A stretch of DNA of 64,000 bases, from assembly GCF_900103195.1 (NCBI RefSeq), contig NZ_FMWU01000024.1:30674-94673 (forward strand). Reading direction: 5' to 3'. The stretch comes from Methylobacterium sp. UNC378MF (GTDB lineage: Bacteria > Pseudomonadota > Alphaproteobacteria > Rhizobiales > Beijerinckiaceae). Positions 44,718 to 53,388 of this stretch are shown piece after piece (within the stretch, counting starts at the first letter, position 1; each line of letters opens with the position of its first letter). The notes under the pieces were generated by a model. It was not told the DNA's origin. It made no database searches and saw only the letters and a program-made list of their open reading frames with translations. The translations under genes and the position numbers were made by a program.

Positions 44718-46487
44718 ATGACAATGCGGACCCGGTTCCTCGCCGCGGTGGGCGTCGCCGCCCTCGTGGCGGGCGGCGCCCTGCCGGCCATGGCCGAAGG
44801 CGTGAGCGAGCAGGACATCATCAACGACGCCAAGACGCCCGGCGACGTCGTCACCTACGGCCTCGGTCCGCAGGCCCAGCGCTTCAGCCCGCTGAAGACC
44901 CTCAACCGCGACAACATCAAGGGCCTCGTGCCCGCGTGGTCGTTCTCGTTCGGCGGCGAGAAGCAGCGCGGCCAGGAGAGCCAGGCGCTGGTCAAGGACG
45001 GGATCATCTACGTCACGGGCTCGTATTCGCGCATGTACGCGATCGATTCCCGCAGCGGCGAGAAGAAGTGGGAGTACGACGCCCGCCTGCCGGAGGGCAT
45101 CCTGCCCTGCTGCGACGTGGTGAACCGCGGCGCCGCCCTCTACAAGGACAACGTCTATTTCGGCACGCTCGACGCCAAGCTCGTCGCGCTGAATACCAAG
45201 ACCGGCAAGGTGGTCTGGCGCAAGGACATCGACGACTTCAAGGCTGGCTACAGCTACACGGCCGCCCCGATCATCGTGAAGGGCAAGATCATCACCGGCG
45301 TGTCCGGCGGCGAGTTCGGCGTGATCGGGCGCATCGAGGCCCGCGACGCCGAGACCGGCGAGGTCGTCTGGAAGCGGCCCGTGATCGAGGGCCACATGGG
45401 CGAGCTCAACGGCAAGCCCTCGACCATGACCGGCAAGGTGAACGAGTCCTGGCCCGGCGACATGTGGAAGTTCGGCGGCGGCGCCACCTGGCTCGGCGGC
45501 ACCTACGACCCCGAGACCAACCTGATCTATTTCGGCACCGGCAATCCCGGCCCGTGGAACTCCTGGCTGCGGCCGGGCGACAACAAGTGGACGTCCTCGC
45601 GCCTCGCCCTCAACCCTGACAACGGCGAGATCGTCTGGGGCTTCCAGACCACCCCGCATGACGGCTGGGATTTCGACGGCGTCAACGAGTTCGTGCCGTT
45701 CGACCTCAACAAGGGCGGCAAGACCATCAAGGCCGGCGCCACCGCCGACCGGAACGGCTTCTTCTACGTGCTCGACCGGACCAACGGGAAGTTCATCTCG
45801 GCGACGCCGTTCGTCGAGAAGATCAACTGGGCCAAGGGCATCGATGAGAACGGCCGCCCGATCTACAACGAGGAGAACCGGCCCGGCGACCCGAGCAAGG
45901 CGACCGGCGACGACAAGAAGGGCAAGCCGGTCTTCGCGGTGCCGAGCTTCCTCGGCGGCAAGAACTGGATGCCGATCGGCTACAGCCCCGACACCAAGCT
46001 GTTCTACGTGCCCTCCAACGAATGGGGCATGGATATCTGGAACGAGCCGGTGAACTACAAGAAGGGCGCGGCCTATCTCGGCGCCGGCTTCACCATCAAG
46101 CCGGTCTTCGACGACCATATCGGTTCGCTCAAGGCGATCGACCCGGCCTCCGGCAAGGTCGTGTGGGAGTACAAGAACAAGGCCCCGCTCTGGGCCGGCG
46201 TGCTCACCACCGCGGGCAACCTCGTCTTCACCGGCACGCCGGAGGGCTTCCTGAAGGCCTTCGACGCCAAGACCGGCGAGGAAGTCTGGAAGTTCCAGGT
46301 CGGCACCGGCGTGGTCTCATCGCCGATCACCTGGGAGCAGGACGGCGAGCAGTGGGTCGGCGTCGCGGCCGGCTGGGGCGGCGCGGTGCCGCTCTGGGGC
46401 GGCGAGGTCGCCAAGTCAACGGCCGGCATCAACCAGGGCGGCAGCTTCTGGGCGTTCAAGCTGCCGAAGACGGTGGCGTCGCGCTGA
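44718..46487 (+). CDS. exaF: PQQ-dependent alcohol dehydrogenase, lanthanide type (ExaF/PedH-like)
   Basis: The enzyme oxidises ethanol and other alcohols to aldehydes in the periplasm. The 589-residue protein has a signal peptide (about residues 1-26) and an eight-bladed quinoprotein propeller. Seen directly are the disulfide ring Cys131-Cys132 in LPCCDVV, metal ligands Glu199 (GGEFG) and Asn276 (GTGNPGPWN), catalytic Asp318 and, two residues on, Asp320 (GWDFDGVNE). That extra Asp is the mark of lanthanide-dependent quinoproteins, where calcium enzymes have a small residue. The sequence resembles ExaF/PedH (GGEKQRGQESQALV start) more than XoxF. GGAGGAGA precedes the ATG. Confidence 0.9.
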   Translation: MTMRTRFLAAVGVAALVAGGALPAMAEGVSEQDIINDAKTPGDVVTYGLGPQAQRFSPLKTLNRDNIKGLVPAWSFSFGGEKQRGQESQALVKDGIIYVTGSYSRMYAIDSRSGEKKWEYDARLPEGILPCCDVVNRGAALYKDNVYFGTLDAKLVALNTKTGKVVWRKDIDDFKAGYSYTAAPIIVKGKIITGVSGGEFGVIGRIEARDAETGEVVWKRPVIEGHMGELNGKPSTMTGKVNESWPGDMWKFGGGATWLGGTYDPETNLIYFGTGNPGPWNSWLRPGDNKWTSSRLALNPDNGEIVWGFQTTPHDGWDFDGVNEFVPFDLNKGGKTIKAGATADRNGFFYVLDRTNGKFISATPFVEKINWAKGIDENGRPIYNEENRPGDPSKATGDDKKGKPVFAVPSFLGGKNWMPIGYSPDTKLFYVPSNEWGMDIWNEPVNYKKGAAYLGAGFTIKPVFDDHIGSLKAIDPASGKVVWEYKNKAPLWAGVLTTAGNLVFTGTPEGFLKAFDAKTGEEVWKFQVGTGVVSSPITWEQDGEQWVGVAAGWGGAVPLWGGEVAKSTAGINQGGSFWAFKLPKTVASR

Positions 46488-46503
46488 CGGCGCTCATCAG
46501 AAA

Positions 46504-46531
46504 GCGTGCCGGCCTCCACCGGCCGGCACGC
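46504..46531 (+). terminator. Strong hairpin after exaF
   Basis: A perfect 11-bp stem, GCGTGCCGGCC/GGCCGGCACGC, with a 6-nt loop (TCCACC), 17 bp after the exaF stop. No T run follows, so termination would depend on the hairpin or on Rho. Confidence 0.65.
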
Positions 46532-46662
46532 CGCGGCCCCGGGGCGACGGCGATCGTCTCAACACCCGCTTGCGCGCCGGGGCCGCATCGATCACCTTCG
46601 GACCTCCCGCCCGCGTATTCGGCGGATCCTGTGAGGATCTCGAGCGAAGGACCGAGGTCTCC

Positions 46663-47322
46663 GTGCATCTCCTGATCGTCGATGACCACCCTCTGTTCCG
46701 GGACGCCCTGGCGGCCACGATCCGCCTCGCGCATCCGGACGCGGTTCTGCACGAAGCCGACGGGATCGAGGCGGCCTGCGCGGTGCTGGCAGCGAACCGC
46801 AGCATCGACCTGACGCTCCTCGACCTGTCGATGCGGGGCGTGACCGGCTTCGACGGGCTGATCACCATCCGGGCGAGCTTCCCGCGCATCCCGATCCTGA
46901 TCGTGTCCGGCCACGAGGATCCGCGCATCGTCCGAGAGGCCCTGCAGCACGGGGCGGCGGGCTTCGTCCCGAAGGCCATGGACAAGGCGACGCTCACCCG
47001 GGCGATCACCGAGGTGATGAGCGGCGCGCTGTTCCTTCCCCCTGGTCTCGCCGAGGCCAGCGCGCCCGCGCCGCGGAGCAAGAAGGCGCCCTTGCCCGAA
47101 CGCCTCGCCCGGCTCACGCCGCAGCAGCTGCGGGTCCTGATGATGATCCGGCAGGGCAAGCTCAACAAGCAGATCGCCCACGAGCTTCAGGTCGGCGATT
47201 CGACCGTCAAGGCGCATGTGTCCGAGATCCTGCGCAAGCTCGAGGTCATCAGCCGCACGCAGATCGTGATCGACACGGCGTCGCTGGACTTCGACCAGAT
47301 CCACAACAGCCACTCGGCCTGA
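46663..47322 (+). CDS. LuxR-family response regulator (AgmR/PedR1/ExaE-like)
   Basis: The 219-residue protein has a REC domain (LLIVDDHPLFRDAL, phosphoacceptor Asp in LTLLDLSMRG, Lys in VPKAMDKAT) and a LuxR HTH (ARLTPQQLRVLMMIRQGKLN, KQIAHELQVGDSTVKAHVSE, ILRKLEVISRTQIVI). GTG at 46663 follows CGAGGTCTCC and starts just before REC; an upstream frame to 46570 is not conserved. It fits the small NarL-like regulators that control quinoprotein ethanol oxidation in Pseudomonas. No kinase gene lies nearby. Confidence 0.88.
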   Translation: MHLLIVDDHPLFRDALAATIRLAHPDAVLHEADGIEAACAVLAANRSIDLTLLDLSMRGVTGFDGLITIRASFPRIPILIVSGHEDPRIVREALQHGAAGFVPKAMDKATLTRAITEVMSGALFLPPGLAEASAPAPRSKKAPLPERLARLTPQQLRVLMMIRQGKLNKQIAHELQVGDSTVKAHVSEILRKLEVISRTQIVIDTASLDFDQIHNSHSA

Positions 47323-47777
47323 CGGGCGCGATCATCCTGAGCGCGCGCTGCTCGATCGCGTCTTCCGGAACCTCTGACTGAGGCCTCTCACGCCGTCGTC
47401 CCGGGACCAGGCAGCGGCGCCGGGGATCCGGATTGGCCACGCACCAGGCCCCTGCCGCCACAGCGATTCTGGCTTCCGGGCTCGCCAGCGTCGCACCGGA
47501 AGGACGGCGAGGGCTGTCGTCCACGCGCCTCGCAGGCACGGCAGGGGAAGCATCGCACGCGTGCAACGCCTCGATCCAGCGCAGAGCGCGCTGCGGCAGA
47601 GGTACGGCTGGACCGTGGACGCGGCCGCGCTGCTTCGTGATGGATCCGAGGCCGCGTTCCGCCGGCGCCGCATGTGCCTGAAGAGGCGCGAAGGCCATTC
47701 TCCCCTCGCAACCCTGATCCTTCAGGACAGACCCCAAGCCCAATCGATATGATGCTATCTATCAGCATGCGAGCTGA
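47323..47777. other. Intergenic region without a convincing gene
   Basis: About 455 bp. A GTG-started frame (47561-47752 plus, 63 codons) shows no domain and is not called. The last 40 bp before the MarR gene are AT-rich. Confidence 0.4.
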
Positions 47778-48308
47778 TTGACCCGGGATCTTCCCTGGAT
47801 CCGCGCCGCACTGGTGCTGGTTGTGCCCGATATCGACGATCCGAAGACGCGCGAGCGATTGCAGCAGGCCGTCACCCATGCCCTCCTGACGACCGGACGT
47901 CATTGGCGCCGGGCCGCCAACACGGTTGGGGAGACACATGGCCTGTCCGACGCGACCGCGCACCCGCTCATCATCATCGGCCGGATGGCCGAGGAGCCGC
48001 GCCAGAACGTCCTGGCTGAAGCCGTCGGCATCGAGGGGCCGTCCCTGGTGCGCCTCCTCGACCAGCTCGCTGCCGCCGGGCTGGTGGTCCGCCGCGCGGA
48101 TCCCTCCGACCGCCGTGCCAAGGTGCTCGGCCTGACCCCGCGCGGCCGTCAGATCTTCGAGCGGATCGAGGCCGAACTCACGACCCTGCGGGCCTGCGTC
48201 TTCGCGGAGATCGGTGATGGCGACCTGGAGGCGAGCCTCCGGGTCTTCGCGGCGCTTCAGCGCTACGGCCGCGCATCCACCGCGCCCGAGCAGGAGCCCG
48301 AATCGTGA
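47778..48308 (+). CDS. MarR-family transcriptional regulator
   Basis: The protein (up to 176 residues) has a MarR winged HTH (GLSDATAHPLIIIGRMAEEP, then VGIEGPSLVRLLDQLAAAGL and the wing RADPSDRRAKVLGLTPRGRQ). Its stop overlaps the start of the FUSC gene (4 bp). It is the first gene of an efflux operon, the usual place for a MarR repressor that responds to an aromatic acid. The TTG at 47778 gives the longest frame; an in-frame GTG at 47823 is also possible. Confidence 0.87.
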   Translation: MTRDLPWIRAALVLVVPDIDDPKTRERLQQAVTHALLTTGRHWRRAANTVGETHGLSDATAHPLIIIGRMAEEPRQNVLAEAVGIEGPSLVRLLDQLAAAGLVVRRADPSDRRAKVLGLTPRGRQIFERIEAELTTLRACVFAEIGDGDLEASLRVFAALQRYGRASTAPEQEPES

Positions 48309-50359
48309 CCGTTCCCGGGTGGCGCGACTGGGCCTTCGCGCTGAAGACCTACGCGGCGGCGATGCTCGCCCTGTACCTCGCGCTCTGGATCGACCTGCCG
48401 CGGCCCTACTGGGCCCTCGGCACCGTCTACATCACCAGCCAGGTGCTGTCCGGCGCGACGCGCTCGAAGGCCGTCTACCGGGTCTGCGGCACGGTGCTCG
48501 GCGCCGCGATGAGCGTCGTGCTGGTGCCGAACCTCGTCAACGAGCCGATCCTGCTGAGCCTCGCGATAGCGCTCTGGGTCGCCCTCTGCCTCTACGTCGC
48601 GCTCCTCGACCGCACGCCCGCGAGCTACCTGCCGATGCTCGCCGGCTACACGGCGGCGCTGATCGGCTTCCCGGCCGTCGACGATCCCGGCGCGATCTTC
48701 GACACCGCCGTGGCGCGCGCCGAGGAGATCTCCCTGGGAATCCTCTGCGCCAGCCTCGCCGCCACGCTGGTGCTGCCGCAATCGGCCGCGCCGGTCATCG
48801 TCGCCCGGCTGAACCTCTGGCTGGACGAGGCCCGGACGTGGACGCAGACCGCCCTCGCGGCGGCCGGCGCGCCGAATGCCGGCGACGCGGATGAGGACCG
48901 GAACCTGCGCCTGCGGCTCGCCTCGGACGCGATCGGGCTCGATGCCCTCGGGCTGGCCCTGCGCAACGAGGCCACAGGCGCGGAGCGCGCCGCGGCGGCC
49001 TTCGCGCCGCTCCGCCAGCACATGCTGATGGTCCTGCCGATCGTCGCGGCGGTGGCCGATCGCGTCGCGATCCTGGAGCGGGAGGGTGCCCTCCCGGCAC
49101 GGGTCCGGGTCTTCCTGTCGGACCTCGCCGGCTGGCTCGCCGACGACGGCGACGATCCGGAGGGCGCCGCGCAGCTGCGCAGCCGGATCGACGGGTTCGA
49201 GCCGACTCTCGGCCGTAACCCCGACTGGACCACGTTGCTGCTGGCGAGCCTCTCGGTTCGCCTGCGCGACGTGATCGACCTGCGCCAGGACCTGCGGGCG
49301 CTCCGCCTCCACCTCGCGGCCGGCACGGCGCCGCGGGCGCCCCTCGCCTTCGCGTACACGGCGCGGGTCAGGACCGTCCGTCACCGCGACCACGGGCTCG
49401 CGGCCTTCTCGGCATTCGGGGTATTCGTGGGCCTGCTGGTCTGCTGCGCCGTGTGGATCGCGACGGGCTGGCCCGACGGCTCGGCGGCTCCGATGATGGG
49501 GGCGGTCGCCTGCTGCCTGTTCGCCGCGCAGGACGACCCCGCGCCGCAGATCCTCAGCTTCACCAATTCGGCGATCGTCGGCGCCATCGGCGCCGGTCTG
49601 TACCTGTTCGCGGTGCTGCCGCTCGCCACCACCTTCGAGATGCTGGCCCTGGCGCTGGCGCCCGCCCTGATCCTCTGCGGCCTGATGATGACCCAGCCCC
49701 GCTTCGCCCCGATGGGCATGGGCGCGGCCCTCAACGGGGCGACCCTGCTGGCGCTCCAGAACGGCTACAGCGGCGACTTCGCGCCCTTCGCCAACAGCGT
49801 GGTCGCCTCGGTGGTCGGGATGTGGATCGGCGCGGTCGTGACCCGGCTGATCCGCTCGGTCGGCGCGGGCTGGAGCGCACGCCGGCTGGTGCGGATCAAC
49901 CGCCGCAGCCTCGCGGCCGCCGCGGACGGGCGCGGCACCGGGCACGGGCTCGAACTCGCGGCCCTGATGCTCGACCGCGCCGGCCTGATTGCCCCGCGCC
50001 TGGCGACGCTGCCCGCCGAGGCGTCGGTCGCGATGGGCGACCTCCTGGCCGACGTGCGGGTGGGCATCAACCTCGTGGAGGTCCGGCGGGTGCGGCGGCA
50101 ACTCACGGGCGCAGCCCGCACCGCCGTCGATCACGTCCTGGCGCTGGCGGCGCATCAGCTGCGTCGCCGGACGGGCCGCGGCGAGGCCGATCTCCTGGCC
50201 GCTCTGGACGATGCCCTCGATGCCGTTGCGGGGGTGACGGCGTCGCCGGAGCGTCGGGCCAGTCTGATCGGTCTCACCGGCCTGCGCCGGGGCGTGTTCC
50301 CCGATGCGCCGGCCTACCGGGCCGCGCCGATGCCGGATCAGCGGGAGATGGCGGCATGA
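48305..50359 (+). CDS. FUSC-family aromatic acid exporter (AaeB/fusaric acid resistance type)
   Basis: The 684-residue inner-membrane protein has two blocks of helices (about residues 10-160 and 360-520), each with the FUSC signature (RPYWALGTVYITSQVLSGAT; WPDGSAAPMMGAVACCLFAA), and cytoplasmic regions between and after. It would pump aromatic acids or similar compounds out together with the small DUF1656 protein and the HlyD-like protein, whose genes overlap it (ATGA). Confidence 0.9.
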   Translation: MTVPGWRDWAFALKTYAAAMLALYLALWIDLPRPYWALGTVYITSQVLSGATRSKAVYRVCGTVLGAAMSVVLVPNLVNEPILLSLAIALWVALCLYVALLDRTPASYLPMLAGYTAALIGFPAVDDPGAIFDTAVARAEEISLGILCASLAATLVLPQSAAPVIVARLNLWLDEARTWTQTALAAAGAPNAGDADEDRNLRLRLASDAIGLDALGLALRNEATGAERAAAAFAPLRQHMLMVLPIVAAVADRVAILEREGALPARVRVFLSDLAGWLADDGDDPEGAAQLRSRIDGFEPTLGRNPDWTTLLLASLSVRLRDVIDLRQDLRALRLHLAAGTAPRAPLAFAYTARVRTVRHRDHGLAAFSAFGVFVGLLVCCAVWIATGWPDGSAAPMMGAVACCLFAAQDDPAPQILSFTNSAIVGAIGAGLYLFAVLPLATTFEMLALALAPALILCGLMMTQPRFAPMGMGAALNGATLLALQNGYSGDFAPFANSVVASVVGMWIGAVVTRLIRSVGAGWSARRLVRINRRSLAAAADGRGTGHGLELAALMLDRAGLIAPRLATLPAEASVAMGDLLADVRVGINLVEVRRVRRQLTGAARTAVDHVLALAAHQLRRRTGRGEADLLAALDDALDAVAGVTASPERRASLIGLTGLRRGVFPDAPAYRAAPMPDQREMAA

Positions 50360-50565
50360 TGGGCGAAATCGACCTCTACGGCGTGTTCCTGCCGGGGCTG
50401 GCCCTCTGGATGGCCATCGCCTTCGCGCTCAGCGTGCCGCTCCGCCGCCTCCTCGCGGCGAGCGGGTTCTACCGCCTCGTCTGGCACCGGCCGCTCTTCG
50501 ACCTCGCCCTTTACGTCGTCCTGCTCGGCGGCGTCGTGACCCTCGCCCACCGGACCCTGCAATGA
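50356..50565 (+). CDS. DUF1656 membrane protein (AaeX-like)
   Basis: The 69-residue protein has two membrane helices (VFLPGLALWMAIAFALSVPL and LALYVVLLGGVVTLAH). DUF1656 proteins accompany FUSC/HlyD pumps; function unknown. The gene overlaps its neighbours by 4 bp on both sides, so the operon is tightly coupled. Confidence 0.87.
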   Translation: MMGEIDLYGVFLPGLALWMAIAFALSVPLRRLLAASGFYRLVWHRPLFDLALYVVLLGGVVTLAHRTLQ

Positions 50566-51485
50566 CTGCCCTTCTCTCCGTCCTCGGCCGCGTCCTGGTC
50601 ACCCTCGGCATGGTGGCCGCGGCGCTGATCGTCGGCGTCGGCCTCTGGGACTACTACATGGACGCCCCCTGGACCCGTGACGGGCGCGTCCGTGCCGACG
50701 TGGTGGCGGTGGCGCCCGACGTGTCCGGCCTCGTCACCGAGGTGCTGGTGGAGGACAATCAGGTCGTGCGGAAGGGCGACGTCCTGTTCCGGATCGATCC
50801 GGACCGGTTCCGCCTCGGGCTGCGGCAGGCGGAGGCGATGGTGGAGGGCCGCAGGGCCACCGCCGAGCAGACCGCGGCCGACTACGCCCGCTACAGCAAG
50901 CTCTCCGACGCGGCGGTGTCGCAGCAGAAGGTCGAGGCCGCCAAGGCGGCCGACCTGTCCGCCGGGGCCGCCTACGAGCAGGCCCTGGCGGATCGCGACC
51001 TCGCCAAGCTCAACCTGGAGCGTTCGGCTGTGCGGGCCTCGGTCAACGGCCGCATCACCAACATGGAGCTGCGGCCGGGGGCTTACGTCACCACGGGTCG
51101 CGGGGTCATGGCGCTGATCGACAGCGACACCGTCCGGATCGAGGGCTATTTCGAGGAGACCAAGCTGCCGCGGATCCGGGTCGGTGCGCCCGTCACCGTC
51201 CAGCTGATGGGCGAGGACGGTGTGCTCCGGGGCCGGGTGGCGAGCATTGCCGGCGGCATCGGCGAAACCGGCCGCAGCGACGCGACCAACCTCCTGGCGA
51301 ACGTGAATCCGACTTTCTCGTGGGTGCGCCTCGCCCAGCGGATCCCGGTGCGGATCACCCTCGACGGCGGCACGGCGGATCCGCGGCTGGTGAGCGGCCG
51401 GACCGCGACGGTGTCGATCACCCCGGCGGGCGGGGAAACCCTGCGCTGGCCCTGGACCGCGTGGCGCGAGGCGCTCGCCCGCTGA
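50562..51485 (+). CDS. HlyD-family efflux adaptor (AaeA-like)
   Basis: The 307-residue protein is a membrane fusion subunit: one N-terminal helix (LGMVAAALIVGVGLWDYYMD), APWTRDGRVRADVVAVAPDV (the typical AaeA/EmrA opening), a coiled-coil hairpin with VSQQKVEAAKAADLSAGAAY, and a beta-barrel with VGAPVTVQLMGEDG. It would join the FUSC pump to an outer membrane pore; no TolC-like gene adjoins. Confidence 0.9.
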   Translation: MTALLSVLGRVLVTLGMVAAALIVGVGLWDYYMDAPWTRDGRVRADVVAVAPDVSGLVTEVLVEDNQVVRKGDVLFRIDPDRFRLGLRQAEAMVEGRRATAEQTAADYARYSKLSDAAVSQQKVEAAKAADLSAGAAYEQALADRDLAKLNLERSAVRASVNGRITNMELRPGAYVTTGRGVMALIDSDTVRIEGYFEETKLPRIRVGAPVTVQLMGEDGVLRGRVASIAGGIGETGRSDATNLLANVNPTFSWVRLAQRIPVRITLDGGTADPRLVSGRTATVSITPAGGETLRWPWTAWREALAR

Positions 51486-51487
51486 GG

Positions 51488-51515
51488 CGGCTGCCGAACC
51501 ATCCCGGGGCAGCCG
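51488..51515 (+). terminator. Hairpin after the AaeA-like gene
   Basis: An 8-bp stem CGGCTGCC/GGCAGCCG with a 12-nt loop, directly after the operon stop. No T run; modest support. Confidence 0.35.
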
Positions 51516-51547
51516 GGTTGGCCTGACACCACGATTCAGGAGGTACC

Positions 51548-51832
51548 ATGTCGAAGACGATCCTCGCGCTGGCCACGTCCCTCGTTCTCGCCACATCCGG
51601 CGCGGCGCTGGCGCAGGCGCCCCATACGGGCGGGGCCGACCAGGGCAACGTGAACAAGTCCGGCGCGGTGGGCGGCACCGGAACCGGGACCATGGAGCGC
51701 ACCGGCTCCACCGGCGCCGGCATGGCGCCCGGCACCAGCGGCGGCCCGCGCGTCAGCACCCCGGGCGCGCCCGCCGGCAGCAGCTCGGGCAACGGCACCA
51801 CCGGGAGCGGCGCCGCGCCGAGCGGCCGGTAA
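51548..51832 (+). CDS. Small secreted Gly/Thr/Ser-rich protein (94 aa)
   Basis: A signal peptide (LALATSLVLATSGAALAQA) is followed by a low-complexity mature part rich in Gly, Thr and Ser (GGADQGNVNKSGAVGGTGTG, then TGAGMAPGTSGG). The ATG follows TCAGGAGGTACC, a strong ribosome-binding site, so it is likely expressed. Likely an unstructured periplasmic or surface protein. Function unknown. Confidence 0.75.
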   Translation: MSKTILALATSLVLATSGAALAQAPHTGGADQGNVNKSGAVGGTGTGTMERTGSTGAGMAPGTSGGPRVSTPGAPAGSSSGNGTTGSGAAPSGR

Positions 51833-51840
51833 GGCGCGCC

Positions 51841-51877
51841 GGCTCTCCCTCCCCCCTTCGCGGTGGTAGGGAGAGCC
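51841..51877. terminator. Hairpin between convergent genes
   Basis: A 10-bp stem GGCTCTCCCT/AGGGAGAGCC with a 17-nt loop, located between the small secreted gene (ends 51832) and the convergent semialdehyde dehydrogenase gene (ends 51916). It may serve as a bidirectional terminator. Confidence 0.5.
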
Positions 51878-51915
51878 CGTCCGATCGCGATGCGTATCCA
51901 GTCGAGGCCGTGGCC

Positions 51916-53388
51916 TCAGGCGCCGAGCCCGCCCACGCACAGGTACTTGGTGTTCAGGTAATCCTCGATGCCCTGGTACGAGCCCTCGCGGCCGAGGCCG
52001 GATTCCTTCACGCCGCCGAAGGGCGCCACCTCGGTGGTGATGATCCCCTCGTTGATCCCGACCATGCCGTATTCCAGCGCCTCCGCGACCCGGAAGGTGC
52101 GGCCGAGATCGCGGGTGTAGAAGTAGCAGGCGAGCCCGTACTCGGTGTCGTTGGCCATGCGGATCGCCTCCGCCTCGTCGCGGAAGCGGAACAGCGGCGC
52201 CAGCGGCCCGAAGGTCTCCTCCCGGGCCACCGCCATGGCGGGCGTGGCGCCAGTGATCACCGTCGGCTCGAAGAACTGGCCGCCCAGCGCGTGGCGGTGT
52301 CCGCCCGCCACCACCCGGCCGCCCTTCTCGACGGCGTCGCGGATATGCGCCTCGGTCTTCTCCACGGCCGCCATGTCGATCAGCGGCCCCTGGGCGACGC
52401 CGTCCTCGACGCCGTTGCCGACCTTCAGGCGGTTGGCCGCCTCGGCCATCTTCTCCGCGAAGGCGTCGTAGATCCCGTCCTGCACCAGGAATCGATTGGT
52501 GCAGATGCAGGTCTGGCCGGAGTTGCGGTACTTGGCGAGCATCGCGCCGGCGACCGCCCGGTCGAGATCGGCGTCGTCGAACACGATGAACGGCGCGTTG
52601 CCGCCGAGCTCCATCGACACCTTCTTCACCGTGTGGGCGGCCTGCTCCAGCAGCACCTTGCCGACCTCGGTGGAGCCCGTGAACGTGATCTTCTTGACGA
52701 GCGGGTTGCCGGTCATCTCGGCGCCGATCGCCCGCGCCGAGCCGGTGAGGATCGAGACCGTGCCGGCCGGGAAGCCGGCACGCTCGCACAGCACGCCCCA
52801 GGCGAGGCCCGAGAGCGGGGTCTGCGAGGCGGGCTTGATCACGATCGGGCAGCCGGCGGCGAGCGCCGGGGCGATCTTGCGGGCGATCATCGAGGACGGG
52901 AAGTTCCACGGCGTGATCGCCGCCACGACGCCCACCGGCTCCTTGGTGACGAGGATCTTGCGGTCACCCCAGGGGGAGGGGACCACGTCGCCGTAGACGC
53001 GGCGCGCTTCTTCCGCGAACCACAGCACGTAGGCTGCCGACATGGCGACCTCGCCGCGGGACTCGGTCAGCGACTTGCCCTGCTCGGCGGTGAGGATCTG
53101 CGCGAGATCCTCCTGATGCTCGGTCACGAGCGCCGCGAGCTTGCGCAGCAGCACGGCACGCTCGTTGGCGGTCTTGGCGCGCCAGGCCGGGTAGGCCTCG
53201 TGCGCCGCGCGGATCGCCTGGCGGGTCTCCTCGGCGCCGGCATTCGGCACCTTGGCGATCAGCGCGCCCGTCGCCGGGTTGGTGACGTCGATGCTGCCGG
53301 ACCCGGCCTTCGACCATGCGCCGCCGATCAGGCAGGCATCGACCAGCAGGGCGCGGTCCTTCAGGGAGGGGGTCTCGAACTCAGGCAT
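51916..53388 (-). CDS. NAD(P)-dependent succinate semialdehyde dehydrogenase (GabD-like)
   Basis: The 490-residue protein has the aldehyde dehydrogenase fold: WNFPSSMIARKIAPALAAGC (coenzyme site), MELGGNAPFIVFDDADLDRA (catalytic Glu) and GQTCICTNRF (catalytic Cys). The substrate segment and the SSADH/glutarate semialdehyde-type C-terminus (GINEGIITTEVAPFGGVKES, GLGREGSYQGIEDYLNTKYL) are present. It oxidises succinate semialdehyde to succinate. The ATG at 53388 lies 8 bp inside the end of the CoA transferase gene, so the two are coupled. It is the last gene of the six-gene cluster. Confidence 0.9.
   Translation of the reverse strand: MPEFETPSLKDRALLVDACLIGGAWSKAGSGSIDVTNPATGALIAKVPNAGAEETRQAIRAAHEAYPAWRAKTANERAVLLRKLAALVTEHQEDLAQILTAEQGKSLTESRGEVAMSAAYVLWFAEEARRVYGDVVPSPWGDRKILVTKEPVGVVAAITPWNFPSSMIARKIAPALAAGCPIVIKPASQTPLSGLAWGVLCERAGFPAGTVSILTGSARAIGAEMTGNPLVKKITFTGSTEVGKVLLEQAAHTVKKVSMELGGNAPFIVFDDADLDRAVAGAMLAKYRNSGQTCICTNRFLVQDGIYDAFAEKMAEAANRLKVGNGVEDGVAQGPLIDMAAVEKTEAHIRDAVEKGGRVVAGGHRHALGGQFFEPTVITGATPAMAVAREETFGPLAPLFRFRDEAEAIRMANDTEYGLACYFYTRDLGRTFRVAEALEYGMVGINEGIITTEVAPFGGVKESGLGREGSYQGIEDYLNTKYLCVGGLGA

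Noticed and set aside
44718..46487. Calling the dehydrogenase XoxF
   Set aside because: The opening and blade sequences fit the ExaF/PedH ethanol-type group better, although the lanthanide Asp is shared with XoxF.
47561..47752. 63-codon frame between the LuxR regulator and MarR
   Set aside because: GTG start without ribosome-binding site and no recognisable family; could be real but not supported.
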